Positions 26,074 to 35,254 of a stretch of 64,000 nt of DNA are shown in pieces. This DNA is from Bacteroidota bacterium (lineage in GTDB: Bacteria > Bacteroidota > Bacteroidia > Bacteroidales > Paludibacteraceae). The stretch covers positions 62,001 to 126,000 of the forward strand of contig JAJYBB010000004.1 in assembly GCA_021779195.1 (NCBI GenBank). Direction: 5' to 3'. The notes under the pieces are model-generated. The model had not been told where the DNA came from. It saw only the letters and a list, made by a program, of their open reading frames with translations, and ran no database searches. Position 1 is the first letter of the stretch. Each line of letters opens with the position of its first letter. A program made the position numbers and the translations under genes.

Positions 26074-27128
26074 CCATTGTCGGTGCACGTCCGCAATTTA
26101 TAAAAGCAGCTACGTTAAGTCGCCAATTTCAAAAATTGGGAATCGAAGAACTGATTGTACACACCGGACAACATTTTGATGCCAACATGTCCGAAGTGTT
26201 TTTTCAGGAAATGGAAATTCCAAAACCGACATATCAACTTGAAATTCATGGATTAACACATGGCGCAATGACAGGCAGAATGTTGGAAGGAATTGAAAAT
26301 ATTTTGATAAACGAAAAACCAGATGGTGTATTGGTTTACGGCGACACTAACTCGACGCTCGCAGGTGCTTTGGCAGCAGCAAAATTGCATATTCCGGTGA
26401 TACACATCGAAGCGGGTTTGCGATCTTTTAACATGGCAATGCCGGAGGAAATAAACCGGATTTTGACCGACCGAATTTCTGATTACTTATTTTGTCCAAC
26501 TGATACAGCTATTCAAAATCTTGAAAGAGAGGGTTTTAAAAATTTTCAGACAAAAATTTTAAAAAATGGTGATGTAATGCAGGATGCAGCCATTTATTAT
26601 GCTGAGAAAGCTGAAAAAAAATCAAATATTTTGTCAAAACTCAATTTACCAACATTTATTTTAGCAACAATTCATCGACAGGAAAACACCGATTCACCAG
26701 AAAATCTGAGAAATATCATTAAAGGATTAAATGAAATCAATCTCCAAATTCCAGTAATTGTTCCCATTCATCCGCGTACACGAAATATTCTGTCGCTTCA
26801 AAATATTCAGCCTGAGTTCAATTTAATTGATCCTGTTGGATATTTCGACATGATTATGTTATTGAAAAAGTGTGAATTGGTAATAACAGATAGTGGTGGC
26901 GTTCAAAAAGAAGCCTTTTTCTTTGAAAAATATTGTATCACGTTACGCGAACAAACTGAATGGGTGGAATTAGTAAAAAATGGATTTAACATGCTGACCG
27001 GAAGCAATCCTGAAAAATTAAATGCTGCTTTTGAATTTTTCAAAACAAAGAAATCAGATTTTAGTATTAATTTGTACGGCAAAGGATTAGCTGCTGAAAA
27101 TGCGGCAAATGAAATATTGAAATTTTAA
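26058..27128 (+). CDS. wecB: UDP-N-acetylglucosamine 2-epimerase (non-hydrolysing), WecB-like
   Basis: This 356-residue GT-B-fold epimerase interconverts UDP-GlcNAc and UDP-ManNAc for surface polysaccharides. Family motifs are IVGARPQFIKAATLSR, HTGQHFDANMSEVFF, VYGDTNSTLAGALAAAKL, HIEAGLRSFNMAMPEEINR, TIHRQENTD, and TDSGGVQKEAFFF with LREQTEWVELV. The catalytic Asp, Glu and His positions appear present. The overlap with the preceding glycosyltransferase suggests the product supplies the same pathway. A hydrolysing NeuC/LegG type is less likely given the full WecB motif set. Confidence 0.9.
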   Translation: MQKIITIVGARPQFIKAATLSRQFQKLGIEELIVHTGQHFDANMSEVFFQEMEIPKPTYQLEIHGLTHGAMTGRMLEGIENILINEKPDGVLVYGDTNSTLAGALAAAKLHIPVIHIEAGLRSFNMAMPEEINRILTDRISDYLFCPTDTAIQNLEREGFKNFQTKILKNGDVMQDAAIYYAEKAEKKSNILSKLNLPTFILATIHRQENTDSPENLRNIIKGLNEINLQIPVIVPIHPRTRNILSLQNIQPEFNLIDPVGYFDMIMLLKKCELVITDSGGVQKEAFFFEKYCITLREQTEWVELVKNGFNMLTGSNPEKLNAAFEFFKTKKSDFSINLYGKGLAAENAANEILKF

Positions 27129-27140
27129 ATAAATTAAGAC

Positions 27141-27800
27141 ATGCAATCATCACACGAAATTAAATCTGAAGTAGGATATTTCCAAAATGTACGACCCGAA
27201 ATGTTGAAATATATTCCCAATAAAGCTACGCATATTTTAGAAGTCGGTTGTGGAGAAGGAGCATTCAGTCGTGGATTAATGCGTTCCGACCGTGATCTAT
27301 GGGGAATTGAAATAGATCATGATGCCATTTTAAAAGCAAAAGAAGTTTTCAATCATACTATTGAAGGTGATTTTGATTCAAATTACAGTCAACTGCCACA
27401 AAACTATTTTGATTGTGTGATTTTCAATGATGTACTTGAACATATGTATACACCATGGGAAGTAGTTAAAATGGTAAATGGTTTACTTAAAAAAAATGGA
27501 ATCATCGTGTCATCAATTCCTAATTTCAGATATATCAGCAACTTAATCACAGAGATTCTTTTTGAAAAAGAATTCAGATATAAACCAAATGGTGGTATTT
27601 TAGATGATACGCACATTCGATTTTTTACTTCTAAAAGCATTTTACGCATGTTTCAAGACCAAGGTTACGAAGTACTGGTTCACGAAGGTATACATCCCTG
27701 TAAAAGTTGGAAAGAAAAACTGTTCATCGCCTTAAGTTTTGGATTATTAAATGACGCACGTTTTAAACAATTTGCTACTGTCGCAAAAAAAAATGTTTAA
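27141..27800 (+). CDS. Class I SAM-dependent methyltransferase (first of a tandem pair)
   Basis: This 219-residue Rossmann methyltransferase has motif I in ILEVGCGEGAFSRGL, an acidic ribose-binding residue in LWGIEIDHDAIL, and CVIFNDVLEHMYTPWEVVKMV as motif IV. A shared tail GGILDDTHIRFFTSKS and HEGIHPCKSWKEKLFIALSFG is repeated nearly intact in the next gene. It probably methylates a sugar or lipid-linked glycan, as inferred from its position between glycan genes. The gene ends within an eight-base overlap with the second copy. Confidence 0.85.
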   Translation: MQSSHEIKSEVGYFQNVRPEMLKYIPNKATHILEVGCGEGAFSRGLMRSDRDLWGIEIDHDAILKAKEVFNHTIEGDFDSNYSQLPQNYFDCVIFNDVLEHMYTPWEVVKMVNGLLKKNGIIVSSIPNFRYISNLITEILFEKEFRYKPNGGILDDTHIRFFTSKSILRMFQDQGYEVLVHEGIHPCKSWKEKLFIALSFGLLNDARFKQFATVAKKNV

Positions 27801-28476
27801 ACCCATAAATTTTTCATTCAAATACTACATTAAAATGTTTAACACAAACTATTACAATCGATCATTCCGTGAAGAAATGTTGAAATACATTCCAGCAGAT
27901 GCAAAAACAATTTTAGAAGTTGGTTGTAGCGAAGGATTATTTTTAAATTACTTAAATAAAAGTAGGGAATGCGAAACATGGGGAATAGAATTATTTGAAA
28001 ATGCAGCTATTGAAGCATCCAAAGTAGCATTTAAAGTGCTAACTGGGGATTTCAATGAAGTATATAAATCACTTCCAAAAAATTATTTCGATTGTGTGAT
28101 ATTTAACGATGTAATTGAACATTTCTCAGATCCTTGGTTGGCAATGACGAATACAAAAGAAATTTTATCTAAAAATGGTGTAATTGTATCGTCAATTCCA
28201 AATTTCAGGTACATAGGTAATTTAACTGAAATAATTACTTCTGCCGATTTTAAATACAAAGAAGAAGGAGGTATTTTAGATAAAACTCATTTAAGATTTT
28301 TTACAGCGAAAAGTATAAAACGTTTTTTTGACGAATGTGGTTACATTTTAATCGAACAAGAAGGAATACGTCCTTGCCAAAGTTGGAAAGAAAAGTTACT
28401 GATTTTTCTGTCATTCGGTCGTTTTTCCGACATGCGCTATAAACAATATGCAAATGTTGTAAAACTTAAAAAGTGA
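27793..28476 (+). CDS. Class I SAM-dependent methyltransferase (second of a tandem pair)
   Basis: About 227 residues from the ATG at 27793, which overlaps the end of the previous gene (ATGTTTAA); an ATG at 27835 is an alternative. Motifs parallel the upstream copy: ILEVGCSEGLFLNYL, TWGIELFENA, CVIFNDVIEHFSDPWLAM, SSIPNFRYIGNL, GGILDKTHLRFFTAKS, and PCQSWKEKLLIFLSFG. The two proteins look roughly half identical over their length, which points to gene duplication followed by divergence in acceptor specificity. Confidence 0.83.
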   Translation: MFKPINFSFKYYIKMFNTNYYNRSFREEMLKYIPADAKTILEVGCSEGLFLNYLNKSRECETWGIELFENAAIEASKVAFKVLTGDFNEVYKSLPKNYFDCVIFNDVIEHFSDPWLAMTNTKEILSKNGVIVSSIPNFRYIGNLTEIITSADFKYKEEGGILDKTHLRFFTAKSIKRFFDECGYILIEQEGIRPCQSWKEKLLIFLSFGRFSDMRYKQYANVVKLKK

Positions 28477-28483
28477 AATTTTT

Positions 28484-29272
28484 ATGATATCTATCATTGT
28501 ATCAACGCACAAACCAGATATTTATCAAAACTTTTCAGAAAATCTGAAAAAAACGATTGGTATCGAATATGAACTAATCGGCATTGAAAATTATGCCCTA
28601 TACTCGATTTGCGAAGCCTATAATTTAGGTATCAAACAAGCAAAATATCCATTTTTATGTTTTGTTCATGAAGATATCATTTTCAAAACTCCAAATTGGG
28701 GTAAAAGAATGATTTCCCTCATGGAAAATGATCAGAATATTGGTTTAATCGGGGTAGCCGGATCAAAATTTAAATCAAGTTATCCATTATCAGGTTGGGG
28801 ACAAGGACCCAGTTTAAATAAATTTAAAAGAGGTCAAATCACTCATTATTACGATAATAATGAATTATATGAAGATTTCGATCTCTCGTCTGAAAAGAAA
28901 GAAGTTGAAGAAGTAGTTTGTTTGGATGGCATTTTTTTGTTCACGAAAAATGAAGTTTTAAATCATTGCAAGTTTGACGATAAAATATTAAATTATTTTC
29001 ACGGCTATGACACTGATTTCTCTTTGCAAGTATTTTTCCAAAATTACAAAGTAATTGTCGACAGAAAAATCGAATTAATTCATTATTCAAAAGGAAATTA
29101 CAACAAAGAATATACGCAAGCCAATAAAAAAATATGGAAAAAATGGCTTTGTAAATTACCCGTAGCATCAAAAGATCTTAAAATGTCAAAAACAGATATG
29201 CTAAAAACAGATATGATCAACTGGTTTTATTCAGGCAATGACACGATTAAACGAAAACTTAAGATGCTGTGA
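28484..29272 (+). CDS. Glycosyltransferase, StrF-like GT2 domain
   Basis: This 262-residue protein starts MISIIVSTHKPDIYQNF and has the pattern of the glycosyltransferase-2-like StrF family: the acceptor region YALYSICEAYNLGIKQAKYPFLCFVHEDIIF (DxD-like HED), LIGVAGSKFKSSYPLSGWG, and later CLDGIFLFTKNEVL and YFHGYDTDFSLQVFFQ. The HGYDTDFS segment resembles the catalytic-base region of GT2 enzymes. It sits in the operon eight bases after the second methyltransferase and one base before the next glycosyltransferase. Substrate unknown. Confidence 0.75.
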   Translation: MISIIVSTHKPDIYQNFSENLKKTIGIEYELIGIENYALYSICEAYNLGIKQAKYPFLCFVHEDIIFKTPNWGKRMISLMENDQNIGLIGVAGSKFKSSYPLSGWGQGPSLNKFKRGQITHYYDNNELYEDFDLSSEKKEVEEVVCLDGIFLFTKNEVLNHCKFDDKILNYFHGYDTDFSLQVFFQNYKVIVDRKIELIHYSKGNYNKEYTQANKKIWKKWLCKLPVASKDLKMSKTDMLKTDMINWFYSGNDTIKRKLKML

Positions 29273-29273
29273 T

Positions 29274-30266
29274 ATGAGAACTTCACCTTTAGTTTCAATA
29301 ATAACGCCCACATATAACCACGAAAAATATATCAGTGATTGTATTAATTCAGTTCTAAATCAGACCTATACAAACTGGGAAATGATTATCGTTAACGATG
29401 GAAGTACAGATGAAACCTTGTCCGTAAGTCAAACATTTGCCGAAAAAGACAATCGTATTCAAATCATCTCAAAACAAAATATCGGCATTTTTAGGTTAGC
29501 TGAAAACTATAATGCAGCATTGAAGATTTCAAAAGGGGAGTATATCGGAATATTAGAAGGAGATGATGTGTGGGAACCTGAAAAATTAGAGTGGCAAGTG
29601 CAAGCTCTTGAAAATAATTCAGATACAGTACTTTCCTGGGGAAAAGCATATCGATCGTCGATGGATTTAACCCAAGATTACGGACTTTCTCCCCACTTGA
29701 AATTCAATGCAAAAATTTTCAACAATTCACCAGTAAAATCCGCTCTGCAATTGCTTTTGTTTTCAAATTTTATACCGGCACTTACCGTGCTAATCAGAAA
29801 AAATGCGCTGGAAAAAATTGGAGGATTTCAACAAGGATTCGGACTTCCACTGGTTGATTTGCCAACCTGGCAAACTCTTTCACTTTTAGGTAAATTTAGT
29901 TATATAGATAAACCCCTCGGTACATGGCGGGTAACTACAAATCAAGTTACAAAAACCCACACCATTCGAATGATAGAAGGTGTATACAGCTTAGCTTTAG
30001 CATGTTACGAAAGCAATAAATCATTTTTTAAAGAAACAAAAATTTCAACTGACAAAATTCATCGTCATTTTAAGGGAAGATTAATTGTGAACTATTGTCA
30101 TTCAGCTAATTTCAAGTTAAATCGAAAAGATATAAAAGGTGCCAGAAGTGACTTTAATCAGTCTTTATTAAAATATGGATTCATAAAACCAACCTGGAAA
30201 CTAAGGGCTATATTTGGAATTTTAAGATGCATTATTTTATCAATTTTCATTTCAAATGAGAAATAA
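29274..30266 (+). CDS. Glycosyltransferase family 2 protein
   Basis: About 330 residues from the ATG at 29274 (MRTSPLVSIITPTYNHEKYI), one base after the previous stop; an upstream ATG at 29238 lies inside the previous gene and is less likely. GT-A motifs are IIVNDGSTDETL and GEYIGILEGDDVWEPEKL (metal-binding EGDD). A helical tail of about 100 residues follows. It is the last gene of the plus-strand operon and ends five bases from the convergent flippase gene. Confidence 0.88.
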   Translation: MRTSPLVSIITPTYNHEKYISDCINSVLNQTYTNWEMIIVNDGSTDETLSVSQTFAEKDNRIQIISKQNIGIFRLAENYNAALKISKGEYIGILEGDDVWEPEKLEWQVQALENNSDTVLSWGKAYRSSMDLTQDYGLSPHLKFNAKIFNNSPVKSALQLLLFSNFIPALTVLIRKNALEKIGGFQQGFGLPLVDLPTWQTLSLLGKFSYIDKPLGTWRVTTNQVTKTHTIRMIEGVYSLALACYESNKSFFKETKISTDKIHRHFKGRLIVNYCHSANFKLNRKDIKGARSDFNQSLLKYGFIKPTWKLRAIFGILRCIILSIFISNEK

Positions 30267-30271
30267 AAACA

Positions 30272-31735
30272 TTAATTTCGTTTGAATTTCAATAGAGGTG
30301 AAACCATTTGTAAAATAAAATTCTTTGCCTGAAAGAAACTTTCTGCAAAGAAAAACCGAACCAATACAATATAAATAATCAACGTTTCAATAACCTGAAT
30401 GACCACCATTGAAATATTACTCAATGGTAAAAAGCCGATAAAATAAGCCATTACCCCCAAAATAAAACCCATAAAAAATTGAGGTAAAATGTCTACAATT
30501 TGGTGTTTAAGATAATGATTAATTTTACTCTTGATATAAATCATCGAAAGCGAATAAGCTGCAAACGAAGCAAGAACATATCCAGCCAGCATAATTTTAA
30601 TGCCAAACTGAAAACATAGAACTACCGAAATGAGAATCAATGATTTCTTAATAAGCTCCATTCTAAAAGTTAACTTCGACTCACCTCTTGCATTTAATAC
30701 GCTAACATTCAGCACGTAAAGTGGTCCAAAAAAATTAGCCAATAACAACAATTGAAATAAACTAACCGACGAAAGCCATTTATCGGTAATCAAAACAAGA
30801 ATAAAAGGTTTTGCAATTGCAATTAATACAGCGATTAATGGAAAGATAAGTAATGAAATTGATTGCGTCAAACGCCTATAAACCCGAATCAGTCTTTCTG
30901 TGTCATGTTGAATCTGAACTAATAACGGATAAGTTCCTTTCATTAAAATTTGTTGTGTTGCAGCATCCACCGTATCACTTAATTTGTTTGCCTGCGTATA
31001 AAATCCTACTTCACGAAAAGGATAAAAACGACCCAATAAAATGGTATACAGATTATTGAAAATCACATTTAAAGAAGAAGTTCCTAACATGTGGATCGAA
31101 AAACTCCAAAAATCCTTAATAACCTGATTTGAAAAATTCCGAATCGGTTTCCAATGAACCAAAAACGGATATAACAGGGCACGTATGAATTGACTTGAAA
31201 TTTGCTGCCAAACCAACGCCCATACTCCGTAACCCAAAAATGCAAGAATAATTCCCAAAAAGCCACTGATACTAACGCTGATAATATTTATTAGTGCTAA
31301 AACTTTGAAATTCAGATTTTTGTTTAATACAACATATTGAATAAAATAAATAGCATAAAAAATAATGGTTAGAAAGAGCACGCGAGAAATCAGAACCAAT
31401 TCAGGGTGTTTAAAAAATTTAGCAATGAATGGAGCTGCAAAGAATAAAATTAGATATAACAAAACAGAAATTAGTAGATTTAAATAAAAAATTGTGCTGT
31501 AATCTGTAGCGTTTGCATCTTGTTTCCTAATTAATGCCTGACCAAAACCTCCATCAATTAAAACCGTAGATAAAGAAATAAAAATCATAAGCACACCAAT
31601 CAAGCCATAATCATTTGGAGTTAATAGTCGGGCAAGCACTATTCCAATAATCAATTGGGCGAGTTGCTGTCCAAATCGATCAATCGATGTCCACGTAAGG
31701 GCTTTCACCATTTTATTTTTTAATTCATCGCCCAT
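30272..31735 (-). CDS. Polysaccharide flippase, Wzx/WzxC-type
   Basis: This 487-residue membrane protein has about 14 helices and belongs to the polysaccharide transport (PST/MATE-like) family. The N-terminus ALTWTSIDRFGQQLAQLIIGIVLARLLTPNDYGLIGVLM is characteristic of lipopolysaccharide biosynthesis flippases, as is GGFGQALIRKQDANATDY. It would move lipid-linked oligosaccharide across the inner membrane. It is the last gene of the minus-strand operon, ten bases after the amidotransferase-like gene. Confidence 0.9.
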   Translation of the reverse strand: MGDELKNKMVKALTWTSIDRFGQQLAQLIIGIVLARLLTPNDYGLIGVLMIFISLSTVLIDGGFGQALIRKQDANATDYSTIFYLNLLISVLLYLILFFAAPFIAKFFKHPELVLISRVLFLTIIFYAIYFIQYVVLNKNLNFKVLALINIISVSISGFLGIILAFLGYGVWALVWQQISSQFIRALLYPFLVHWKPIRNFSNQVIKDFWSFSIHMLGTSSLNVIFNNLYTILLGRFYPFREVGFYTQANKLSDTVDAATQQILMKGTYPLLVQIQHDTERLIRVYRRLTQSISLLIFPLIAVLIAIAKPFILVLITDKWLSSVSLFQLLLLANFFGPLYVLNVSVLNARGESKLTFRMELIKKSLILISVVLCFQFGIKIMLAGYVLASFAAYSLSMIYIKSKINHYLKHQIVDILPQFFMGFILGVMAYFIGFLPLSNISMVVIQVIETLIIYIVLVRFFFAESFFQAKNFILQMVSPLLKFKRN

Positions 31736-31745
31736 GTTTATATGA

Positions 31746-33491
31746 TCAATTTATTGGTTGAAAATGAAGTCGATATGCCGACAACAACGTTAATACTTGC
31801 AATTTTTCATTCAAAGATCCTTCCTCAAATAACCATTTACAGTCGGTTTGCAAAGCTGGAAATGCATAAAGTAATTCGATATTTTTATCAAAATAATCAG
31901 TTACAAATTTTTTTAATTCAGAATTTTTATCGTACCATTTATCAAATGGATTCATACCTGTACTCATTTTTTTGTTATGGCGATCCAACCACTTTAATTG
32001 CATCCGTTTATAAAAATTTAAATCAAAGTATTTTAAATAATTCATTGATTTTGAAGGAGTAACGCCAGTCTTCTCCCATCTATACTGATTCACTTCGGGA
32101 TACATAGAGGTAATCCATTCAATATAAATACCCGATTTGTATTTATATTTGTATGGTATTGAGTAACAATAACTTAAAAAATCGAGATCTAAAAATGGGG
32201 AAACCGTTTGCGAAAAAATATCCATATAATTATTTCCGTTCATGGCTCCTAGAAACGCACGACTATAAAATTTATAAAGTTCTTCAGTTTCATATTGAGC
32301 TACAATAGTTTCGGCAAACGAATGAATGCGCGACATTAGTTTAGTGGAATAAGCACCCTGAGATGCAGTAGGCTTCACAGGATAGGGTTGTGACAGAAAT
32401 GAACCTAAAACAGCATCACCTACCAAACCGGTATGAATCAAGCCGTATGGTTCGAAATTAATATTTTCGAGTGCACTTAATAGATGACAAGAACCTGAAT
32501 ACAAAATCAATCCATCATTGTAATAAACCGTTTTGTCAAGCTCTTTTAAAAAATTTCCATTATCGAGCGACTGAAACAAAAATTGATGCCGAAAATCAGA
32601 AGCAATTTCTTTTGAGATTAATTCATCCAAATAATTTGATTCAGAGAAATTGAAATTAAGTTGTTCTTTATATCCCAGTTTATCAGCCACTAAAACAGTC
32701 ATTCGAGAATCGAGCCCACCACTCAATGTTGCCACATGCTTATAATTATAAGCTTTATCTTTTTCAAATTCCAACCTAACCGCATTCCTGAAAAGAATAT
32801 CCATATTTTCAATAATTTTGGATTTCTCATCAGTGGTTTCTTGAATATTTTTTAAATTAAAGTATTCATTAATAGTCAATTTATAATTATCAACATTAAT
32901 TTTTGAACCTGGTGAAAGCCGATGAACTTCGGATAGTAACGTCAAATCCTGTAACATAAAACCATACGTTAACAGTGAATAGACTGCGTTCATATCAAGT
33001 TGAAAAGGAATTGACATTTGCGTCAACAGATAACTAATATCTTTGAGATCAGAAGCGAAAATAAAAAATTGCTGATTTTCAAAATAAAAAAGGCGTTTTG
33101 ATCCGGTAGGATTTGTAAAAACAAGCCATTTCTCAGTTTGTTTGGAATATACAAATCCTGAAAAATCACCACGGAGTTTTAATATAAAATCATCGGCATA
33201 TGATAAGTATAACTGTTTAATTACCTCGAATACAGTATGTTTTGAGGTCAAATTCATCAATTGAGGTAAATTCAGAATCACTCCATCCAACCCGATCATA
33301 AAAGATTCGTCCTCTTCTAATACTTTATCATTTAAGAACTTCTGATTTGTAAATTGTTCAATTTTAATTTTTGGTGATTGAAGGTTGCGATAAATAAAAT
33401 CAGATTCGTGCCCAAACAAATTTTTGGGTCTGAAAGTACTATCCTGCGGTAAAGAATCAGTTTTGCTGATGAGAGCTGTGAATCCCGACAT
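31746..33491 (-). CDS. Asparagine-synthase-like protein without the glutaminase cysteine
   Basis: This 581-residue protein matches asparagine synthase B in layout. An N-terminal glutaminase-like domain covers about 1-200 and an ATP-pyrophosphatase domain follows, with the P-loop VATLSGGLDSRMTVLVADKLG. The N-terminus is MSGFTALIS; the Cys at position 2 (MCGI) that would hydrolyse glutamine is Ser. In polysaccharide clusters such proteins amidate uronic-acid-type sugars. Here the amine donor would have to be ammonia, or the N-domain is purely structural. It lies ten bases upstream of the flippase and 35 bases downstream of the nucleotidyltransferase. Confidence 0.8.
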   Translation of the reverse strand: MSGFTALISKTDSLPQDSTFRPKNLFGHESDFIYRNLQSPKIKIEQFTNQKFLNDKVLEEDESFMIGLDGVILNLPQLMNLTSKHTVFEVIKQLYLSYADDFILKLRGDFSGFVYSKQTEKWLVFTNPTGSKRLFYFENQQFFIFASDLKDISYLLTQMSIPFQLDMNAVYSLLTYGFMLQDLTLLSEVHRLSPGSKINVDNYKLTINEYFNLKNIQETTDEKSKIIENMDILFRNAVRLEFEKDKAYNYKHVATLSGGLDSRMTVLVADKLGYKEQLNFNFSESNYLDELISKEIASDFRHQFLFQSLDNGNFLKELDKTVYYNDGLILYSGSCHLLSALENINFEPYGLIHTGLVGDAVLGSFLSQPYPVKPTASQGAYSTKLMSRIHSFAETIVAQYETEELYKFYSRAFLGAMNGNNYMDIFSQTVSPFLDLDFLSYCYSIPYKYKYKSGIYIEWITSMYPEVNQYRWEKTGVTPSKSMNYLKYFDLNFYKRMQLKWLDRHNKKMSTGMNPFDKWYDKNSELKKFVTDYFDKNIELLYAFPALQTDCKWLFEEGSLNEKLQVLTLLSAYRLHFQPIN

Positions 33492-33526
33492 AATTGATTA
33501 TTAACTTTTTGCGTATTTCGAAAGAT

Positions 33527-34231
33527 TTAAATCTCAATTTTATTCAACTCGTAATCATTGCATGCTCTTTCATAATCGTCGGGTCGACCAATATCCAACC
33601 AATAACCCGAATGAAGTTTTACTGAGGCGGGATGATTGAATTTTATTAAATCGAGCATCAAATGATCAAATCCATAAGATTGATTTTCTGGAATATAATC
33701 CAAAATTTTTCGGTTTGCCATATAAACGCCCATGCTAACCTGATAATGTTGAGTCGGTTTTTCGATAAAATTCGTCAACATTCCGTTAGCATCGACCTTA
33801 AGTACTCCATAATCGACTTTTTGCTCACGCTTGTACGACGAAACAGTAAAAATACTTTTATTTTGAACGTGAGAGTCATAAAAACGTCCAAGATCCAAAT
33901 CTGTCAAAACATCTCCATTCATAACTAAAAAGTTTTCGGGCAAATCTGGTATAAGTTTCAATGGTCCCATTGTGCTTAAAGGCTTATCTTCGAGCGAATA
34001 ATCAATTTTAACGCCCCATTTACTACCATCACCGCAATAGGCACGAATTATTTCAGCCATATGATTCACCGTTATGGTTATATGATCAAATCCATTTTGA
34101 ACTAATTGCCTTATAATCATCTCGATGATAGGCATTTCACCTATTGGTACCAAGGGTTTTGGTAAACTTATGGTATAAGGTTTCAATCGAGTACCTTTAC
34201 CTCCGGCTAAAATCACTGCACGTTTAAACAT
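33527..34231 (-). CDS. Sugar-1-phosphate nucleotidyltransferase
   Basis: This 234-residue GT-A-fold enzyme has the NTP-binding signature AVILAGGKGTRLKPYTISLPKPLVPIG and a metal-binding Asp in FLVMNGDVLTDLDLG. The pattern FIEKPTQHYQVSMGVYMANRKIL and a final HSGYWLDIGRPDDYERA resemble guanylyltransferases of the HddC/PtmE type more than RmlA, but the nucleotide cannot be fixed from sequence. Its start overlaps the end of the LegB-like dehydratase gene by eight bases, which suggests it makes the dehydratase substrate. Confidence 0.87.
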   Translation of the reverse strand: MFKRAVILAGGKGTRLKPYTISLPKPLVPIGEMPIIEMIIRQLVQNGFDHITITVNHMAEIIRAYCGDGSKWGVKIDYSLEDKPLSTMGPLKLIPDLPENFLVMNGDVLTDLDLGRFYDSHVQNKSIFTVSSYKREQKVDYGVLKVDANGMLTNFIEKPTQHYQVSMGVYMANRKILDYIPENQSYGFDHLMLDLIKFNHPASVKLHSGYWLDIGRPDDYERACNDYELNKIEI

Positions 34232-35198
34232 TGTAAATATCAGATTTAAAATAGTTCAAATTTACAGAAATCCAATCAATGGTTTCTTTTAAGCCCCGAT
34301 CAAGATTAAATTCGGGATGCCAATCAGTATGCATTTTAATTTTCGTATTATCACAAAAAAGGCGTTCAACTTCACTTTTATCGGGACGAATTCTTTGTTC
34401 GTCCGACAATATTTCAATATCTGTTCCGATAAGTTTTGCAATTTTATGCACCAGATCACCAATCGTAATTTCATCATGCATGCCGATATTGGTAATTTCG
34501 CCAAAAAGTCCTTGAGCGGTAGCTATTTGGTAAAAGCCATTGGCAGTATCTTTTACAAAAGTCAAATCACGGGTAGGTGATAAATTGCCTAATTTCAATA
34601 TCTTTTGACCGTTCAAAATTTGCGAAATCACTGTAGGAATAATTGCACGTGCCGATTGACGAGGTCCATAAGTATTAAACGGACGAACAATTTTTACCGG
34701 CAAATCAAAAGATTTATAATAACTTATACTTAATTGATCTGCTGAAATCTTGGTTGCGGAATAGGGCGATTGTCCAACCATTGGATGATTTTCATCAATA
34801 GGTACATATTGAGCAGTCCCATAAGTTTCGCTTGTTGAAGTTACCATAATTTTTTCAACATCTAATTGGCGAGCAGCCTGCAATACATTATAAGTTCCTT
34901 CAATATTGGTTTTAATATAAGCCTGTGGTGAAACATAAGAGTAAGGAATACCTATCAAAGCTGCCAAATGAAAAACCGTATCGCAGCCTTGCATGGCAGC
35001 AAAAACCGAGTCGTAATCGCGAATATCGCCTGTAACGATCTCCGTTTTGTGCTTAACTTCGCTTGTATCTAACCAACCCCATTTATTCCATGAATTATAA
35101 TGAACAAATGCCCTGACTTCAAACCCTTTTTCGACCAATAATTCAGTCAAATGTGATCCAATAAAACCGCCGGCTCCGGTAATTAATATTTTATTCAT
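34224..35198 (-). CDS. NDP-sugar 4,6-dehydratase, LegB-like (extended SDR)
   Basis: This 324-residue NAD-dependent enzyme has the nucleotide-binding motif GAGGFIGSHLTELL and the catalytic YxxxK in SPYSATKISADQLS. It also has segments typical of LegB (RAFVHYNSWNKWGWLD, HLAALIGIPYSYVSPQAYI, GTAQYVPIDENHPM, RPFNTYGPRQSARAIIPT). LegB dehydrates an NDP-GlcNAc in legionaminic acid synthesis. The other genes of that pathway (legC, legI, legF) are absent here, so the end product is unknown. It is co-encoded with the nucleotidyltransferase. Confidence 0.87.
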   Translation of the reverse strand: MNKILITGAGGFIGSHLTELLVEKGFEVRAFVHYNSWNKWGWLDTSEVKHKTEIVTGDIRDYDSVFAAMQGCDTVFHLAALIGIPYSYVSPQAYIKTNIEGTYNVLQAARQLDVEKIMVTSTSETYGTAQYVPIDENHPMVGQSPYSATKISADQLSISYYKSFDLPVKIVRPFNTYGPRQSARAIIPTVISQILNGQKILKLGNLSPTRDLTFVKDTANGFYQIATAQGLFGEITNIGMHDEITIGDLVHKIAKLIGTDIEILSDEQRIRPDKSEVERLFCDNTKIKMHTDWHPEFNLDRGLKETIDWISVNLNYFKSDIYNV

Positions 35199-35254
35199 AA
35201 ATCTAATAATGAGTCAATTTGAAAATGAAACATCAATCCAATCAAACACCAAAC

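Noticed and set aside
29188-29220. Direct repeat of AAAAACAGATATG inside the glycosyltransferase gene
   Set aside because: It encodes the short repeat KTDMLKTDM in an intact frame; no sign of a mobile or regulatory element.
31742-32062. 106-residue plus-strand ORF opposite the asparagine-synthase-like gene
   Set aside because: Shadow of a conserved coding region; no signal or family motif.
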